NCBI GenBank assembly: GCA_900770415.1
Contig: CAAGKN010000018.1
Coordinates: 13,387 to 77,386 of the forward strand
DNA: 64,000 nucleotides
Reading direction: 5' to 3'
Source: Clostridia bacterium
GTDB taxonomy: Bacteria; Bacillota; Clostridia; TANB77; CAG-508
In this document: positions 25,394 to 34,233 of the stretch, in pieces
How the letters are laid out: the number at the start of each line of letters is the position of its first letter
How positions within the stretch are numbered: the first letter of the stretch is position 1
Program-made: the position numbers and the translations under genes
Notes under the pieces: generated by a model
What the model was told of the DNA's origin: nothing
What the model saw: the letters and a program-made list of their open reading frames with translations, nothing else
Databases searched by the model: none

Positions 25394-26068
25394 AGGGCGA
25401 CTAAAGTCGCTTTGTTCTTTACAATATTTTTCTACAGCTTGTACAACCTGCAATCTTCTTTCTTCACCTAACTTATCATTTTCGGAATAAACACTAGGAG
25501 CATTTGGAAGTCCCGCTAAATATGTAGCCTCATAAAAAGTTAAATCTTTTGGAGATTTATTAAAATAGCCATAAGAAGCATCATGTATTCCAGTGTAACC
25601 ATTTCCAAAGTAAATAATATTTAAATACAATTCTAAAATTTCATCTTTTGAGTAATTTTTTTCTAAATCAAATGCAACAAATATTTCTGCAAATTTTCTT
25701 ATAGGGGACTTTTCCTGAGTGAAATACAATAATCTACCTACCTGTTGAGTAATAGTACTTGCACCATAAGTAAGAGAAGAACTTTTTATATTAACATAGG
25801 TTGCCCTTAACATAGATATAACGTCAATTCCTTTGTGAGAGTAAAACCTATGATCTTCTACTGCAACAACTGCATTTTTATAATCTTGAGATATGTCCTC
25901 CAACTTTATATAATCTTCGCCAGACCTAATTTGATTTACCGCATCAGATAAACTTAACTTGCTTGTTGCATCTTTATATTTTAAATAACCCAAGCCAGCA
26001 AATAAAGAAATGGCGAGAATTAGTAAAATAACAATCCAAAGTATCAATTTTAAAATAAATTTTTTCAT
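25376..26068 (-). CDS. Monofunctional peptidoglycan glycosyltransferase (GT51)
   Basis: 230 residues: a membrane anchor (about 3-27, 'LILWIVILLILAISLFAGL') followed by a single GT51 domain. Signatures are 'VEDHRFYSHKGIDV' with the catalytic Glu, 'YGASTITQQVGRLLYF', 'RKFAEIFVAFDLEKNYSKDE' and 'ILELYLNIIYFGNGYTGIH'. There is no transpeptidase domain, so it polymerises lipid II only, like MtgA or SgtB. The last ten or so residues ('SRPLFSPI') are encoded by the double-hairpin repeat, suggesting the repeat replaced or extended the original C-terminus. It is a single minus-strand gene. Confidence 0.92.
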   Translation of the reverse strand: MKKFILKLILWIVILLILAISLFAGLGYLKYKDATSKLSLSDAVNQIRSGEDYIKLEDISQDYKNAVVAVEDHRFYSHKGIDVISMLRATYVNIKSSSLTYGASTITQQVGRLLYFTQEKSPIRKFAEIFVAFDLEKNYSKDEILELYLNIIYFGNGYTGIHDASYGYFNKSPKDLTFYEATYLAGLPNAPSVYSENDKLGEERRLQVVQAVEKYCKEQSDFSRPLFSPI

Positions 26069-26159
26069 AAATTCACCACCTTGATATCATACTTATTATA
26101 CAATATTAGAGCAAAAAAAACATTCTTTTTAACAAATTATTACTATGCCACAAAAAATA

Positions 26160-26188
26160 TTGACATGAAAAAAATTAGCATATAAAAT
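26160..26188 (+). promoter_or_regulatory. SigA promoter of the pilin-like GLUG protein gene
   Basis: TTGACA (26160-26165), 17-bp spacer, TAAAAT (26183-26188), followed by AAAGGAGG before the ATG at 26224. Confidence 0.78.
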
Positions 26189-26223
26189 AATCTCATAAAT
26201 AACAAAGGAGGAACAAAAGAAAA

Positions 26224-27742
26224 ATGAATAAATCAAAGGGAATTACATTAATAGCATTAACAATAACAATAGTAATAATGCTAATACTGTTAGGTGTAAC
26301 AGTAACTCTATCTATGAGTGGAAGATTAATACAAAATGCAGAAACAGCAAAAACACAAACAGAAATTGAGATGGAACAAGATATTATAGAAAGAGCACAA
26401 ATGATAATACTTTCAAAAAATAAAAGAAAAAATTTGACTGTATCTACATTTGAGCCAGTATTAAAAAATGAAGCGGGAAATAGAAAAACAAAAGTTAGTG
26501 ATGCAGGAGAAGTTATAGAAGTTTTGTTTGAAGATACAAACAGATACTATGAAATAGATAAAAATGGTACTTTAAAGGGACCGTTTGATATTATAAAACA
26601 AGATTATACAGGAGACATAACAAAAGGCGGAACATTAGATGGAAGCGAAGAAAAACCTTATGAAATAAATTGTATAGAAGATTTAGTAATTCTAGCAAAT
26701 AGAACAAATGGAGCAGGAAATTATATAGATGAAAATGGAGAAATAAAAGAAGTAGTTGCTGTTAACAATCCATTTATGAATAAACACTTTATATTAACTA
26801 GAAATTTGAATTTTGAATCTAAATATTCGTATGGAAAACCAGATTTAAAATGGCGATATGATTCAGAAAAAGATGCATATATTATAGATGAAACAAGTAC
26901 AACAACATTAAAAGAGATAATAACAGACAAAAATGGAGTTGGATTTGTGCCAATAAGCCCAGACATAGGAGCTAGTGAAAAAATGTTTAGAGGAAATTTA
27001 GATGGACAAGGCTATATTATACAAAATTTATATGAAAATAGAGAAGGAAATGCAGGGTTATTTAGAAGTATGACTGGGAGTACAATTAAAAATCTAACAC
27101 TTACAGGAGAAATAAATGCACCAGGAAAAGTAGCAGGAGTATTTTCATTCAGAAATCAACGGTTGCAAATTCTACAATTGCAGTAGCAATGTAAATGTAA
27201 ATGCAAATGAATCAGCTGGAATTGTCAGCCAAGCTTATGGAACGATAACGATGATAAATTGCTATAATAAAGGAAATGGTGTTACAGGAGGATTAATTAA
27301 TTGGGACGAACGTGGAAAAGCCAAAATTATAAATTGCTATAATAGTGGACAAATTAATGGGAGAGAGAAGGAATTGAGACCATACAATGTTGCTGGAGGA
27401 ATAATTAGTGTAAGTACATCTAGTGATAAAACTCAGAAAAGTACATTAATAAATGTACTGAGTCTAGGGAAATTTAGAAACTATGCATGTAATTTTTATT
27501 ATACTTATACAGATACTGTTAATAACCTAGAAAATTGTTTCTACCCAGCAAGTATAGCAACAGAAAATAGTAAACTTACAATAAATGAAGGTAGTATAGC
27601 AATAGACGAAAATAATGTAAAAGAAGTTTTAGATCAGTTAAATGAATATGTAAAAGAGCATAAAAATGATTATGAAGTACCATTAAAAGAATGGAAACTA
27701 GAAGTAATAAATGGAGAAAAAATGCCTGTACTAGCAGAATAG
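26224..27742 (+). CDS. Pilin-like signal, GLUG-repeat surface protein (requires +1 frameshift at 27160)
   Basis: 505 residues after skipping C27160. The N-terminus 'KSKGITLIALTITIVIMLIL' is a prepilin-type N-methylation signal with a long hydrophobic helix, cut after the Gly by a prepilin peptidase in known systems. After a linker, a right-handed beta-helix region carries GLUG-type repeats ('FRGNLDGQGYIIQNLY', 'NAGLFRSMTGSTIKNLTL', 'AGVFSFRNQ-GCKFYNCSS', 'AGIVSQAYGTITMINCYNKG'). The junction falls inside the repeat region, and repeats continue in register on the other side only when the C is skipped. It is probably an exported, pilus- or surface-associated adhesin; the function is inferred. 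It is followed by thiN after 15 bp. Confidence 0.8.
27160..27163 (+). other. +1 frameshift site CGGT (GLUG protein, Gly313)
   Basis: CAA-CGG-T becomes CAA-GGT; the GLUG-repeat pattern continues across the junction. Confidence 0.82.
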
Positions 27743-27757
27743 AAGAAGGAAAGAAAA

Positions 27758-28405
27758 ATGAAAACTAATATAAAAACACTAATAATATCTGGTGGCGATA
27801 TAAAGAAAGAAACATTAAATAACACACTAAAACACATTAACTTTAATAATATAATAGCTGTAGACAAGGGCTTGGAGATATTAGATGAATGCAAAATAAA
27901 GCCAAATTACATTATTGGGGATTTTGATTCTGTAAATCCAGAATTAATAAACAAATATTCTAATAGTAAAATTATAAAACTAAATCCAGAAAAAGATTTT
28001 ACAGACACTCAGATGGCCATAAAACTAGCCATAGAAATTAAAAGTACAGAAATATTAATATTAGGTGCCATTGGAACAAGAATAGACCATACAATTGCTA
28101 ATATTCACATTTTAAAAGAATGCTTAGAAAAAGAAATTAAATGTCAAATTGTAAATGAGAACAATAAAATATTTTTAATAAAAGAAGACACTATAATAAA
28201 CCTAGAAAGTAACTACAAATATATATCTTTAATACCACTTACAACCGAAGTAACAGGAGTAACTCTAACAGGGTTTAAATATTTACTAGATAATTCAACA
28301 TTAAAAATAGGAGAAAGCATAGGAGTAAGTAATGAACAATTAAACCAAGAAGCACAAATAAAATTAAAAGATGGAATACTAATATGCATAAAATCAAAAG
28401 ATTAA
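27758..28405 (+). CDS. thiN: Thiamine pyrophosphokinase
   Basis: 215 residues. Transfers pyrophosphate from ATP to thiamine to form the cofactor ThDP. The signatures are 'IIAVDKGLEILDECKIKPN' and 'YIIGDFDSVNPELI' (metal/ATP-binding DFDS), 'PEKDFTDTQMAIKLAIE' and 'ILGAIGTRIDHTIANIHIL'. In many Firmicutes thiN follows rpe in the prkC operon; here it sits about 26 kb away, after the pilin-like gene. GAAGGAA precedes the ATG. Confidence 0.95.
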   Translation: MKTNIKTLIISGGDIKKETLNNTLKHINFNNIIAVDKGLEILDECKIKPNYIIGDFDSVNPELINKYSNSKIIKLNPEKDFTDTQMAIKLAIEIKSTEILILGAIGTRIDHTIANIHILKECLEKEIKCQIVNENNKIFLIKEDTIINLESNYKYISLIPLTTEVTGVTLTGFKYLLDNSTLKIGESIGVSNEQLNQEAQIKLKDGILICIKSKD

Positions 28406-28411
28406 TCAAAT

Positions 28412-28470
28412 CCTCACCTCTACAAGTGTAAAGACATATAATATATAGACACAAGTAAGAGGGGAGGTTT
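28412..28470 (+). promoter_or_regulatory. Leader hairpin sequestering the dpaB ribosome site (or thiN terminator)
   Basis: CCTCACCTCT (28412-28421) pairs 9 of 10 with AGAGGGGAGG (28458-28467), which contains the dpaB Shine-Dalgarno, and six T follow. The loop holds an inner GTGT/ACAC pairing. The shape is that of an intrinsic terminator of thiN whose 3' arm doubles as the dpaB ribosome site, so transcription or translation of dpaB could depend on opening it. Confidence 0.5.
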
Positions 28471-28476
28471 TTTAAT

Positions 28477-29056
28477 ATGCTACTAAAAGACAAAAAAATT
28501 GGATTTGCTTTAACAGGGTCTTTTTGTACATTTGAAAAAACAATTCCTCAAATCTCAAAATTGATAGAAGAAGGTGCGGAGATTTTACCAATAATGTCCT
28601 TCAATAGTTATAAAATAAACAGCAGATTTGGAGAATCAAGAGAGTTCATTAGAAAAATAGAAGAAATTACAAATAAAAAAATAATAAATACAATAGAAGA
28701 GGCAGAACCAATAGGAGTAAAACGTTTAACAGACATAATGGTAATTGCACCATGTTCTCGGAAACACAATTGGAAAATTAGCAAATGGAATTGCTGATAC
28801 ACCAGTAGTTACAGCTGCCAAATCTCATTTAAGAAATGAAAACCCATTAGTAATAGGAATTGCTACAAATGATGGCTTGTCTACAAGCTTAGAGAATATA
28901 GGAAAATTAATTAATAGAAAAAATATATACATTGTACCATTTAGACAAGATAATCCTATAACAAAACCACGCTCATTGGTATTTGAACCTAATTATATTT
29001 TAAACACAGTTGTAGAGGCATTAAATGGAAATCAAATACAACCGATGCTACTTTAA
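28477..29056 (+). CDS. dpaB: Dipicolinate synthase subunit B (requires +1 frameshift at 28759)
   Basis: Flavoprotein-fold subunit (SpoVFB) that, with DpaA, makes dipicolinic acid in the mother cell for spore-core dehydration. 192 residues after skipping C28759. It begins 'KIGFALTGSFCTFEKTI'; the junction is in 'VIAPCS-GNTIGKLANGIAD', the conserved nucleotide-binding loop, and 'SHLRNENPLVIGIATNDG' follows. The zero frame alone would stop at 106 aa. The usual upstream partner dpaA (spoVFA) is not next to it; thiN is. GGGGAGG lies 9 nt before the ATG. Confidence 0.92.
28759..28762 (+). other. +1 frameshift site CGGA (dpaB, Gly95)
   Basis: TCT-CGG-A becomes TCT-GGA, restoring the 'PCSGNTIGKLANG' motif. 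Confidence 0.9.
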
Positions 29057-29095
29057 TAAATTGTTATATTACAGTATTTTCAATTTTTACAAAGC

Positions 29096-29127
29096 AAAGA
29101 ATTCAAATTTGTTTGAATTCTTTTTTT
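29096..29127 (+). terminator. Intrinsic terminator of dpaB
   Basis: A 12-bp stem AAAGAATTCAAA / TTTGAATTCTTT with a 4-nt loop and a run of seven T. Confidence 0.88.
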
Positions 29128-29130
29128 GTC

Positions 29131-29159
29131 TTGACAGTTTCCAATATTCAATGTAAAAT
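29131..29159 (+). promoter_or_regulatory. SigA promoter of rny
   Basis: TTGACA (29131-29136), 17-bp spacer, TAAAAT (29154-29159). The leader is about 95 nt to the ATG at 29261. Confidence 0.78.
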
Positions 29160-29260
29160 AGAGTAGTACAGAAAGTTAAAATATATTCTAAAAAAGAGTT
29201 AATTTAGTTATATATATTAATCTGAACATTGAAAATTAAATAGAAAGAGGTGCATTATTT

Positions 29261-30805
29261 ATGAATCCAACATTAATAGCCATAATCACCTTTCTTATCT
29301 CAGCAGCTGTATGTGTACCAATAGGTATGGTATTAAGAAAAAAAACAGCTGAATCTAAAATTGAAAGTGCAGAAAGTGAAGCAGAAAAAATTATACAAAA
29401 TGCAAAAAAAGAAGCAGAAAATACTAAAAAAGAAGAAATCCTAAAAGCAAAAGAGGAAATTTTAAAAGCGAGAACAGACTTAGATGAAGAGATTAAAGAA
29501 AGAAGAGGCGAAATTGGACTACAAGAAAAAAGAATAATCCAAAAAGAAGAAAACTTAGAAAGACGTGCTGATAATTTCGAAAAAAGAGAAAGAGAATTAG
29601 AAAGAAAATTTCAAGCAAATGATGAAAAAGCAAAAAAATTAGAGGAATTAGAGGCAAAACAAACAGAAACATTACAAAGAATCTCTGGATTGTCAGGAGA
29701 AGAAGCTAAAAAAATGCTACTAGAACAATTAGACAGAAAACTTAGTGATGAAAAAGCAGCATTAATAAAAGAGTCAGATGCAAAAGCTAAAGAAGAAGCA
29801 AGTAAAAATGCAAGAGAAATTGTAGGTTTTGCTATACAAAAATGTGCAGCTGACCATACCTCAGAAACAACAGTATCTGTTGTTGCACTTCCTAATGATG
29901 ATATGAAAGGTAGAATTATAGGAAGAGAAGGAAGAAACATTAAAACATTAGAAACATTAACTGGAATTGATTTAATAATAGATGATACACCAGAAGCAGT
30001 AATCTTATCTGGATTTGATCCATTAAGAAGAGAAGTTGCCAAAATAGCATTAGAAAAATTAATAGAAGATGGAAGAATTCATCCAACTAAAATTGAAGAA
30101 ATGGTAGAAAAGGCAAAAGAAGAAGTTGAAGCAATTATTAAACAAGAAGGAGAAAGAGCTGTTTTAGAAACAGGAGTTCATGGACTACATCCAGACTTGG
30201 TAAAATTAATTGGTAAATTAAAATATAGAACAAGTTATGGACAAAACGTTTTAAATCACTCAATAGAAGTTTCTAACTTAGCAAGAATAATGGCAGAAGA
30301 GCTTGGATTAGATCCAAAAATAGCAAGAAGAGCAGGACTATTACATGATATAGGAAAAGCATTAGACCATGATATGGAAGGAACACACGTAGAAATAGGT
30401 GTAGATGTTCTTAAAAAATATAAAGAAAGTGACGTTATAATAAACGCAGTTCAAGCACATCATGGAGATGTTGAACCAAAAACAATTGAAGCTGTATTAG
30501 TTCAAGCAGCAGATGCAATATCAGCATCTAGACCAGGAGCAAGAAGAGAAACATTAGAAACATATATTAAAAGATTAGAAAAACTAGAAGAAATTGCAGA
30601 TTCTTTTGAAGGAGTAGAAAAATCATTTGCAGTACAAGCTGGACGTGAAATAAGACTAATAGTAAAACCAGAAAAAGTTTCAGATAGTCAAATGGTTATA
30701 ATGGCAAGAGAAGTTGCAGAAAAAGTAGAATCAGAAATGGAATATCCTGGACAAATTAAAGTTAATGTAATTAGAGAAACAAGAGCAATTGATTATGCAA
30801 AATAA
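29261..30805 (+). CDS. rny: Ribonuclease Y
   Basis: A 514-residue membrane-anchored endoribonuclease that starts mRNA decay. Order of parts: N-terminal membrane helix ('LIAIITFLISAAVCVPIGM'), a long charged coiled coil (about residues 30-190), a KH RNA-binding domain with 'GRIIGREGRNIKTLE', and an HD phosphodiesterase domain with 'NHSIEVSNLARIMAEE' and 'LLHDIGKALDH'. The C-terminal 'GQIKVNVIRETRAIDYAK' is the family end. Together with ymdB and spoVS downstream it matches the Bacillus rny-ymdB-spoVS order. Confidence 0.98.
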   Translation: MNPTLIAIITFLISAAVCVPIGMVLRKKTAESKIESAESEAEKIIQNAKKEAENTKKEEILKAKEEILKARTDLDEEIKERRGEIGLQEKRIIQKEENLERRADNFEKRERELERKFQANDEKAKKLEELEAKQTETLQRISGLSGEEAKKMLLEQLDRKLSDEKAALIKESDAKAKEEASKNAREIVGFAIQKCAADHTSETTVSVVALPNDDMKGRIIGREGRNIKTLETLTGIDLIIDDTPEAVILSGFDPLRREVAKIALEKLIEDGRIHPTKIEEMVEKAKEEVEAIIKQEGERAVLETGVHGLHPDLVKLIGKLKYRTSYGQNVLNHSIEVSNLARIMAEELGLDPKIARRAGLLHDIGKALDHDMEGTHVEIGVDVLKKYKESDVIINAVQAHHGDVEPKTIEAVLVQAADAISASRPGARRETLETYIKRLEKLEEIADSFEGVEKSFAVQAGREIRLIVKPEKVSDSQMVIMAREVAEKVESEMEYPGQIKVNVIRETRAIDYAK

Positions 30806-30811
30806 AATGAA

Positions 30812-30837
30812 AAGCCGTCGCAAAAGCGACGGTTTTT
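30812..30837 (+). terminator. Intrinsic terminator of rny
   Basis: CCGTCGC-AAAA-GCGACGG followed by TTTTT. Confidence 0.88.
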
Positions 30838-30844
30838 CGTGCAT

Positions 30845-31162
30845 TTAAGAAAGAAAGTAAAAGTAATGCTCGTGCCCATCAGATTGGGCTTCCCAGGTAT
30901 CCACACTTTTAAGCATAAGATTAAACTCTTTTGTATCTTCATCTCTATTAAGAATAAGATAAAAATCCAATCCAGCATATGAATTTAAAGAAAGTTCATA
31001 CTCTATGGTATGAAGGTCATGCTGGAATTCTGAGCTTGAAAAGTAGTCTACTAAAGGGAAGCGACAAAAATCATTGGGGTTTACAACTTCCATGTTACAT
31101 AAATCATTTGGAAGCTTAACACAGGATGGAACAACACTTGATACTAACTCCCGTAAGGTCAT
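30845..31162 (-). CDS. Hypothetical protein (contains in-frame CGG)
   Basis: 105 residues from the ATG at 31162, chosen over an upstream start 54 nt away because GAAAGGGG lies 8 nt before it. The protein is acidic and beta-rich with aromatic clusters ('FQHDLHTIEYELSLNSYAG', 'GHEHYFYFLS'); no family recognised. Codon 4 is CGG (31151-31153 on the plus strand), read as Arg in 'MTLREL' and followed by GAG; skipping the C would stop at once. It is inserted on the opposite strand between rny and ymdB, genes normally adjacent, and has more C/G-ending codons than its neighbours, suggesting later acquisition. Confidence 0.62.
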   Translation of the reverse strand: MTLRELVSSVVPSCVKLPNDLCNMEVVNPNDFCRFPLVDYFSSSEFQHDLHTIEYELSLNSYAGLDFYLILNRDEDTKEFNLMLKSVDTWEAQSDGHEHYFYFLS

Positions 31163-31254
31163 AATAGTGACCCCTTTCAATATAAAGTCATCGAGACTTT
31201 GCTCAATGCCTATCAATTATATCATAGGCTTTACATAAAGTAAAGAAAAATAAG

Positions 31255-31283
31255 TTGTAAAAATCAATAAAAGAATATATAAT
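31255..31283 (+). promoter_or_regulatory. SigA promoter of ymdB
   Basis: TTGTAA (31255-31260), 17-bp spacer, TATAAT (31278-31283), 29 bp before the ATG. Confidence 0.65.
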
Positions 31284-31311
31284 AAACAAAGAATAAGAAA
31301 GGAGAATGTAA

Positions 31312-32085
31312 ATGAACATTTTAGTTTTAGGAGATATAATTGGAGAAAATGCTGTAAAGAGAGTAAAAGAAATATTACCAAAAACAATAAGAGAAAATAA
31401 TATAGATTTTGTAATAGCAAATGGAGAAAATAGTGCAGATGGCATGGGAATAACATCAAAGATATTTAAAGATTTAATGTGTGCAGGAGTAAATGTAGTA
31501 ACAATGGGAAATCACACATGGGGCAAAAAAGATATATTTAATATAATAGAAAACAAAAACTTATTAAGACCAGCAAATTATCCAAAAGACGTGCTAGGCA
31601 ATGGATATGGAATATATGAGTATAACAATAAAAAAATTGCTGTAATTAATTTAATTGGACGTGTAGATATGAATGTTTTATCAGAGAATCCCTTCATAGT
31701 TGTAGAAGAAATCATAAATAAAATTAAAGATAGTGTAAATATAATTATAGTAGATTTCCATGCAGAAGCAACAGCAGAAAAAATAGCAATGGGATATTTC
31801 TTAGATGGAAAAGTAACTTGCCTATATGGAACACATACACATGTTGCAACAGCAGATGAAACTATATTAGAAAAAGGTACGGCATATATAACGGATATTG
31901 GAATGTCAGGACCAAAAAAATCAGTAATTGGAATGGATGTAAATGTATCAATAAAAAGATTTGTAACAACACTTCCAGAAAGATATAAAACAAGTACAGA
32001 TTCAAAAATAGTTTGCAATGGAATAATATTAGACATAAATGACGAAACTTGTCGAGCAGAAAACATTAGACGAATAAAAATATAA
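31312..32085 (+). CDS. ymdB: YmdB-family metallophosphodiesterase
   Basis: 257 residues. YmdB hydrolyses cyclic nucleotides (2',3'-cNMP, cAMP) in Bacillus and influences biofilm and sporulation decisions. The binuclear metal-site residues are visible in 'ILVLGDIIGENA', 'ANGENSADGMGIT', 'TMGNHTWGKKDI', 'VDFHAEATAEK' and 'YGTHTHVATAD'. The length is that of the family (about 264). It lies between rny and spoVS as in Bacillus, with one small gene inserted on the opposite strand. Confidence 0.96.
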   Translation: MNILVLGDIIGENAVKRVKEILPKTIRENNIDFVIANGENSADGMGITSKIFKDLMCAGVNVVTMGNHTWGKKDIFNIIENKNLLRPANYPKDVLGNGYGIYEYNNKKIAVINLIGRVDMNVLSENPFIVVEEIINKIKDSVNIIIVDFHAEATAEKIAMGYFLDGKVTCLYGTHTHVATADETILEKGTAYITDIGMSGPKKSVIGMDVNVSIKRFVTTLPERYKTSTDSKIVCNGIILDINDETCRAENIRRIKI

Positions 32086-32234
32086 TATTTGGCGAAAATA
32101 GTGCCATTTGCGCGATGAAAACTTCCTTTTTTTACCAAAAACATATAGACATATTATCTAAAATATAATATAAAATAATAGTAACAAATGAAACAAAAGA
32201 TAGAGTTACAAAAATTAATTTTAGGAGGCAAAAA

Positions 32235-32498
32235 ATGGAAGTTTTAAAAATTTCATCAAAATCAAATCCAAATTCAGTAGCAGGAGCAATTGCAGGATTA
32301 GTAAAGGAGAGTAATAAAGCAGAGATGCAAGCAATAGGGGCAGGTGCATTAAATCAGGCTGTTAAAGCAGTGGCAATAGCAAGAGGATTCGTTGCACCAT
32401 CTGGTGTAGACTTGGTGTGTATACCAGCATTTGCAGAAGTAGAAGTAGAAGGAGAAAATAGAACAGGTATGAAGTTAATTATTGAATCTAGAAAATAA
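32235..32498 (+). CDS. spoVS: Stage V sporulation protein S
   Basis: An 87-residue Alba-like small protein needed for spore coat and late sporulation. Family sequences include 'LKISSKSNPNSVAGAIAGLV', 'GAGALNQAVKAVAIARGFVA' and 'IPAFAEVEVEGENRTGMKLI'. It is essentially full length and well conserved. TAGGAGG lies 7 nt before the ATG, and its own terminator follows. Confidence 0.98.
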   Translation: MEVLKISSKSNPNSVAGAIAGLVKESNKAEMQAIGAGALNQAVKAVAIARGFVAPSGVDLVCIPAFAEVEVEGENRTGMKLIIESRK

Positions 32499-32515
32499 TT
32501 AACTAAATAAATATA

Positions 32516-32541
32516 GGGGGCTAATTTATTAGTCCCTTTTT
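32516..32541 (+). terminator. Intrinsic terminator of spoVS
   Basis: GGGGGCTAA / TTAGTCCC hairpin (one G-T pair) followed by five T; it ends just before the ribosome site of the next gene. Confidence 0.7.
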
Positions 32542-32563
32542 GTTGAATAGAATGGAGAACAAT

Positions 32564-34123
32564 ATGAAAACAAATGTATTTAAAACAATTTTCTTTACAA
32601 TAGTAACACTTCTTACAATGCTTGCAATATATATAATTTACAAAGATAACAAAAATGAAAAAATACTGGCAAACAGCCAAAAGGCAGACATAAAAATTGA
32701 AAAAGAATTTAATATAGGAATATGCAATTTTGATACAATAAACCCATTACTAACACAAAACAAAGATGTACAATATATATGTAGCCTTATATTTAATTCG
32801 TTAGTAAATGTAAACAAAAAATTTGAAATAGAAAATGACTTGGCACAAGAAATTTCAAAAATAAACGATAAAACATACATAATAAAAATAAAAGAAAATA
32901 TAAAATGGCATGATGGGACAATCTTTACAACAGAAGACATAGCATTTACAATAGAAGCATTAAAAAACAAAGATACATTATATAGTAAAAACATTGAAAA
33001 CATTATAAAAACTGAGATTATAGATAAAAGTACAATAAAAATATATTTAAATGAGCCAGTAAGCTTTTTTAAATATATGCTTAATTTTCCAATATTGGCA
33101 AGCCATGCATATAATAAACAAACTTTAACAGCAACAACAAATCTGCCAATAGGTACAGGAAACTATAAAATAATGCAAATGAATGAAAGCGAAATAAAGC
33201 TTGAAAAAGCAAATAATGATTTAAAAAACAAAATAAGTAATATAAATATAAAAATATATAAAAACATAAAAGACGTATACTCAAAGTTCTCTAAAAAAGA
33301 AATAGATTTAATAATGACTCAAAATATATATTATGAAGACTATATAGGAACTATGGGATTTAATGTAGAAACAGCAAAAGGAAGAGAATTTGATTATCTT
33401 GCTATAAATAATCAAAGAAAAGGATTACAAAACAAAGAGGTAAGAAAGGCAATATATTATGCAATAGACAAAAAAGAAATTATATATAATACATATAATA
33501 ACAAATATATGGCAAGTAATTTTCCAATAGATTATGGATGTTATTTATACCAAAATGAAGAAAAAGATGAATATAATCAGAACCAGGCAAAAGGTATACT
33601 AACAGATACAGGATGGAGTTATAGAAATAATATATGGAGGAAAGGTAGCAGTAATTTAGAATTTAATTTAGTGGTAAACAGCGAAAACGAAAAAAGAGTG
33701 CAAGTGGCAGATTTAATTAAAGAACAGCTAGAAAAAGTAGGCATAAAAATAAATATAATAAAGGCAAATAATTATCTGTTCAATAACTATTTAAAAAACA
33801 AGAATTATGATATAATCCTAACCGGAAATATAATTCCTGTATATCCAGACTTAAATTCATATTTTGGAGAAAACAACTTATCAAATTACAATAACAAAGA
33901 AATACAAGAAATATTAAAAGAAATAGACAATATAGAAGATAAAGAACTATTACAACAAAAATATAATAGAATATATGAAATTTATAAAGAAGAAATGCCA
34001 TTTATTAGCTTATACAACAATGTCAACTTTGTAATATATTCAAGAAATTTAAAGGGAGATTTATCAGGAAATTGGTATAATATTTTTTATAGTATTGAAA
34101 ATTGGTACAAAATAAAAGAATAA
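32564..34123 (+). CDS. ABC transporter substrate-binding protein, family 5 (peptide/nickel type)
   Basis: 519 residues from the ATG at 32564, chosen because TGGAGA precedes it. The N-terminus is a membrane anchor ('IFFTIVTLLTMLAIYIIYK') without a lipobox Cys, unusual for a Gram-positive binding protein. The SBP_bac_5 core shows 'CNFDTINPLLTQNKD', 'NLIKWHDGTIFTTEDIAFT'-type 'NIKWHDGTIFTTEDIAF', 'GTGNYKI' and 'VRKAIYYAIDKKEI'. No permease or ATPase gene is adjacent, so it may serve a transporter elsewhere or act as a sensor. The ligand is unknown. Confidence 0.85.
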   Translation: MKTNVFKTIFFTIVTLLTMLAIYIIYKDNKNEKILANSQKADIKIEKEFNIGICNFDTINPLLTQNKDVQYICSLIFNSLVNVNKKFEIENDLAQEISKINDKTYIIKIKENIKWHDGTIFTTEDIAFTIEALKNKDTLYSKNIENIIKTEIIDKSTIKIYLNEPVSFFKYMLNFPILASHAYNKQTLTATTNLPIGTGNYKIMQMNESEIKLEKANNDLKNKISNINIKIYKNIKDVYSKFSKKEIDLIMTQNIYYEDYIGTMGFNVETAKGREFDYLAINNQRKGLQNKEVRKAIYYAIDKKEIIYNTYNNKYMASNFPIDYGCYLYQNEEKDEYNQNQAKGILTDTGWSYRNNIWRKGSSNLEFNLVVNSENEKRVQVADLIKEQLEKVGIKINIIKANNYLFNNYLKNKNYDIILTGNIIPVYPDLNSYFGENNLSNYNNKEIQEILKEIDNIEDKELLQQKYNRIYEIYKEEMPFISLYNNVNFVIYSRNLKGDLSGNWYNIFYSIENWYKIKE

Positions 34124-34154
34124 ATACAAAAATAAAATTAAATTAAAAAAACGC

Positions 34155-34182
34155 TTGACAAAATAAAATTATCATATATAAT
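34155..34182 (+). promoter_or_regulatory. SigA promoter of recA
   Basis: TTGACA (34155-34160), 16-bp spacer, TATAAT (34177-34182). Confidence 0.78.
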
Positions 34183-34187
34183 AATAC

Positions 34188-34201
34188 CAAACAAGCGTTT
34201 G
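34188..34201 (+). promoter_or_regulatory. Candidate LexA-type operator at the recA start site
   Basis: CAAAC-AAGC-GTTTG, a 5+4+5 palindrome at the predicted transcription start. It has the spacing of the Firmicute SOS box (CGAAC-N4-GTTCG) with one symmetric base change per half. Inference from position and symmetry only. Confidence 0.45.
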
Positions 34202-34233
34202 AAACAATAAACTTAATTTGAGGAGGAATAATA

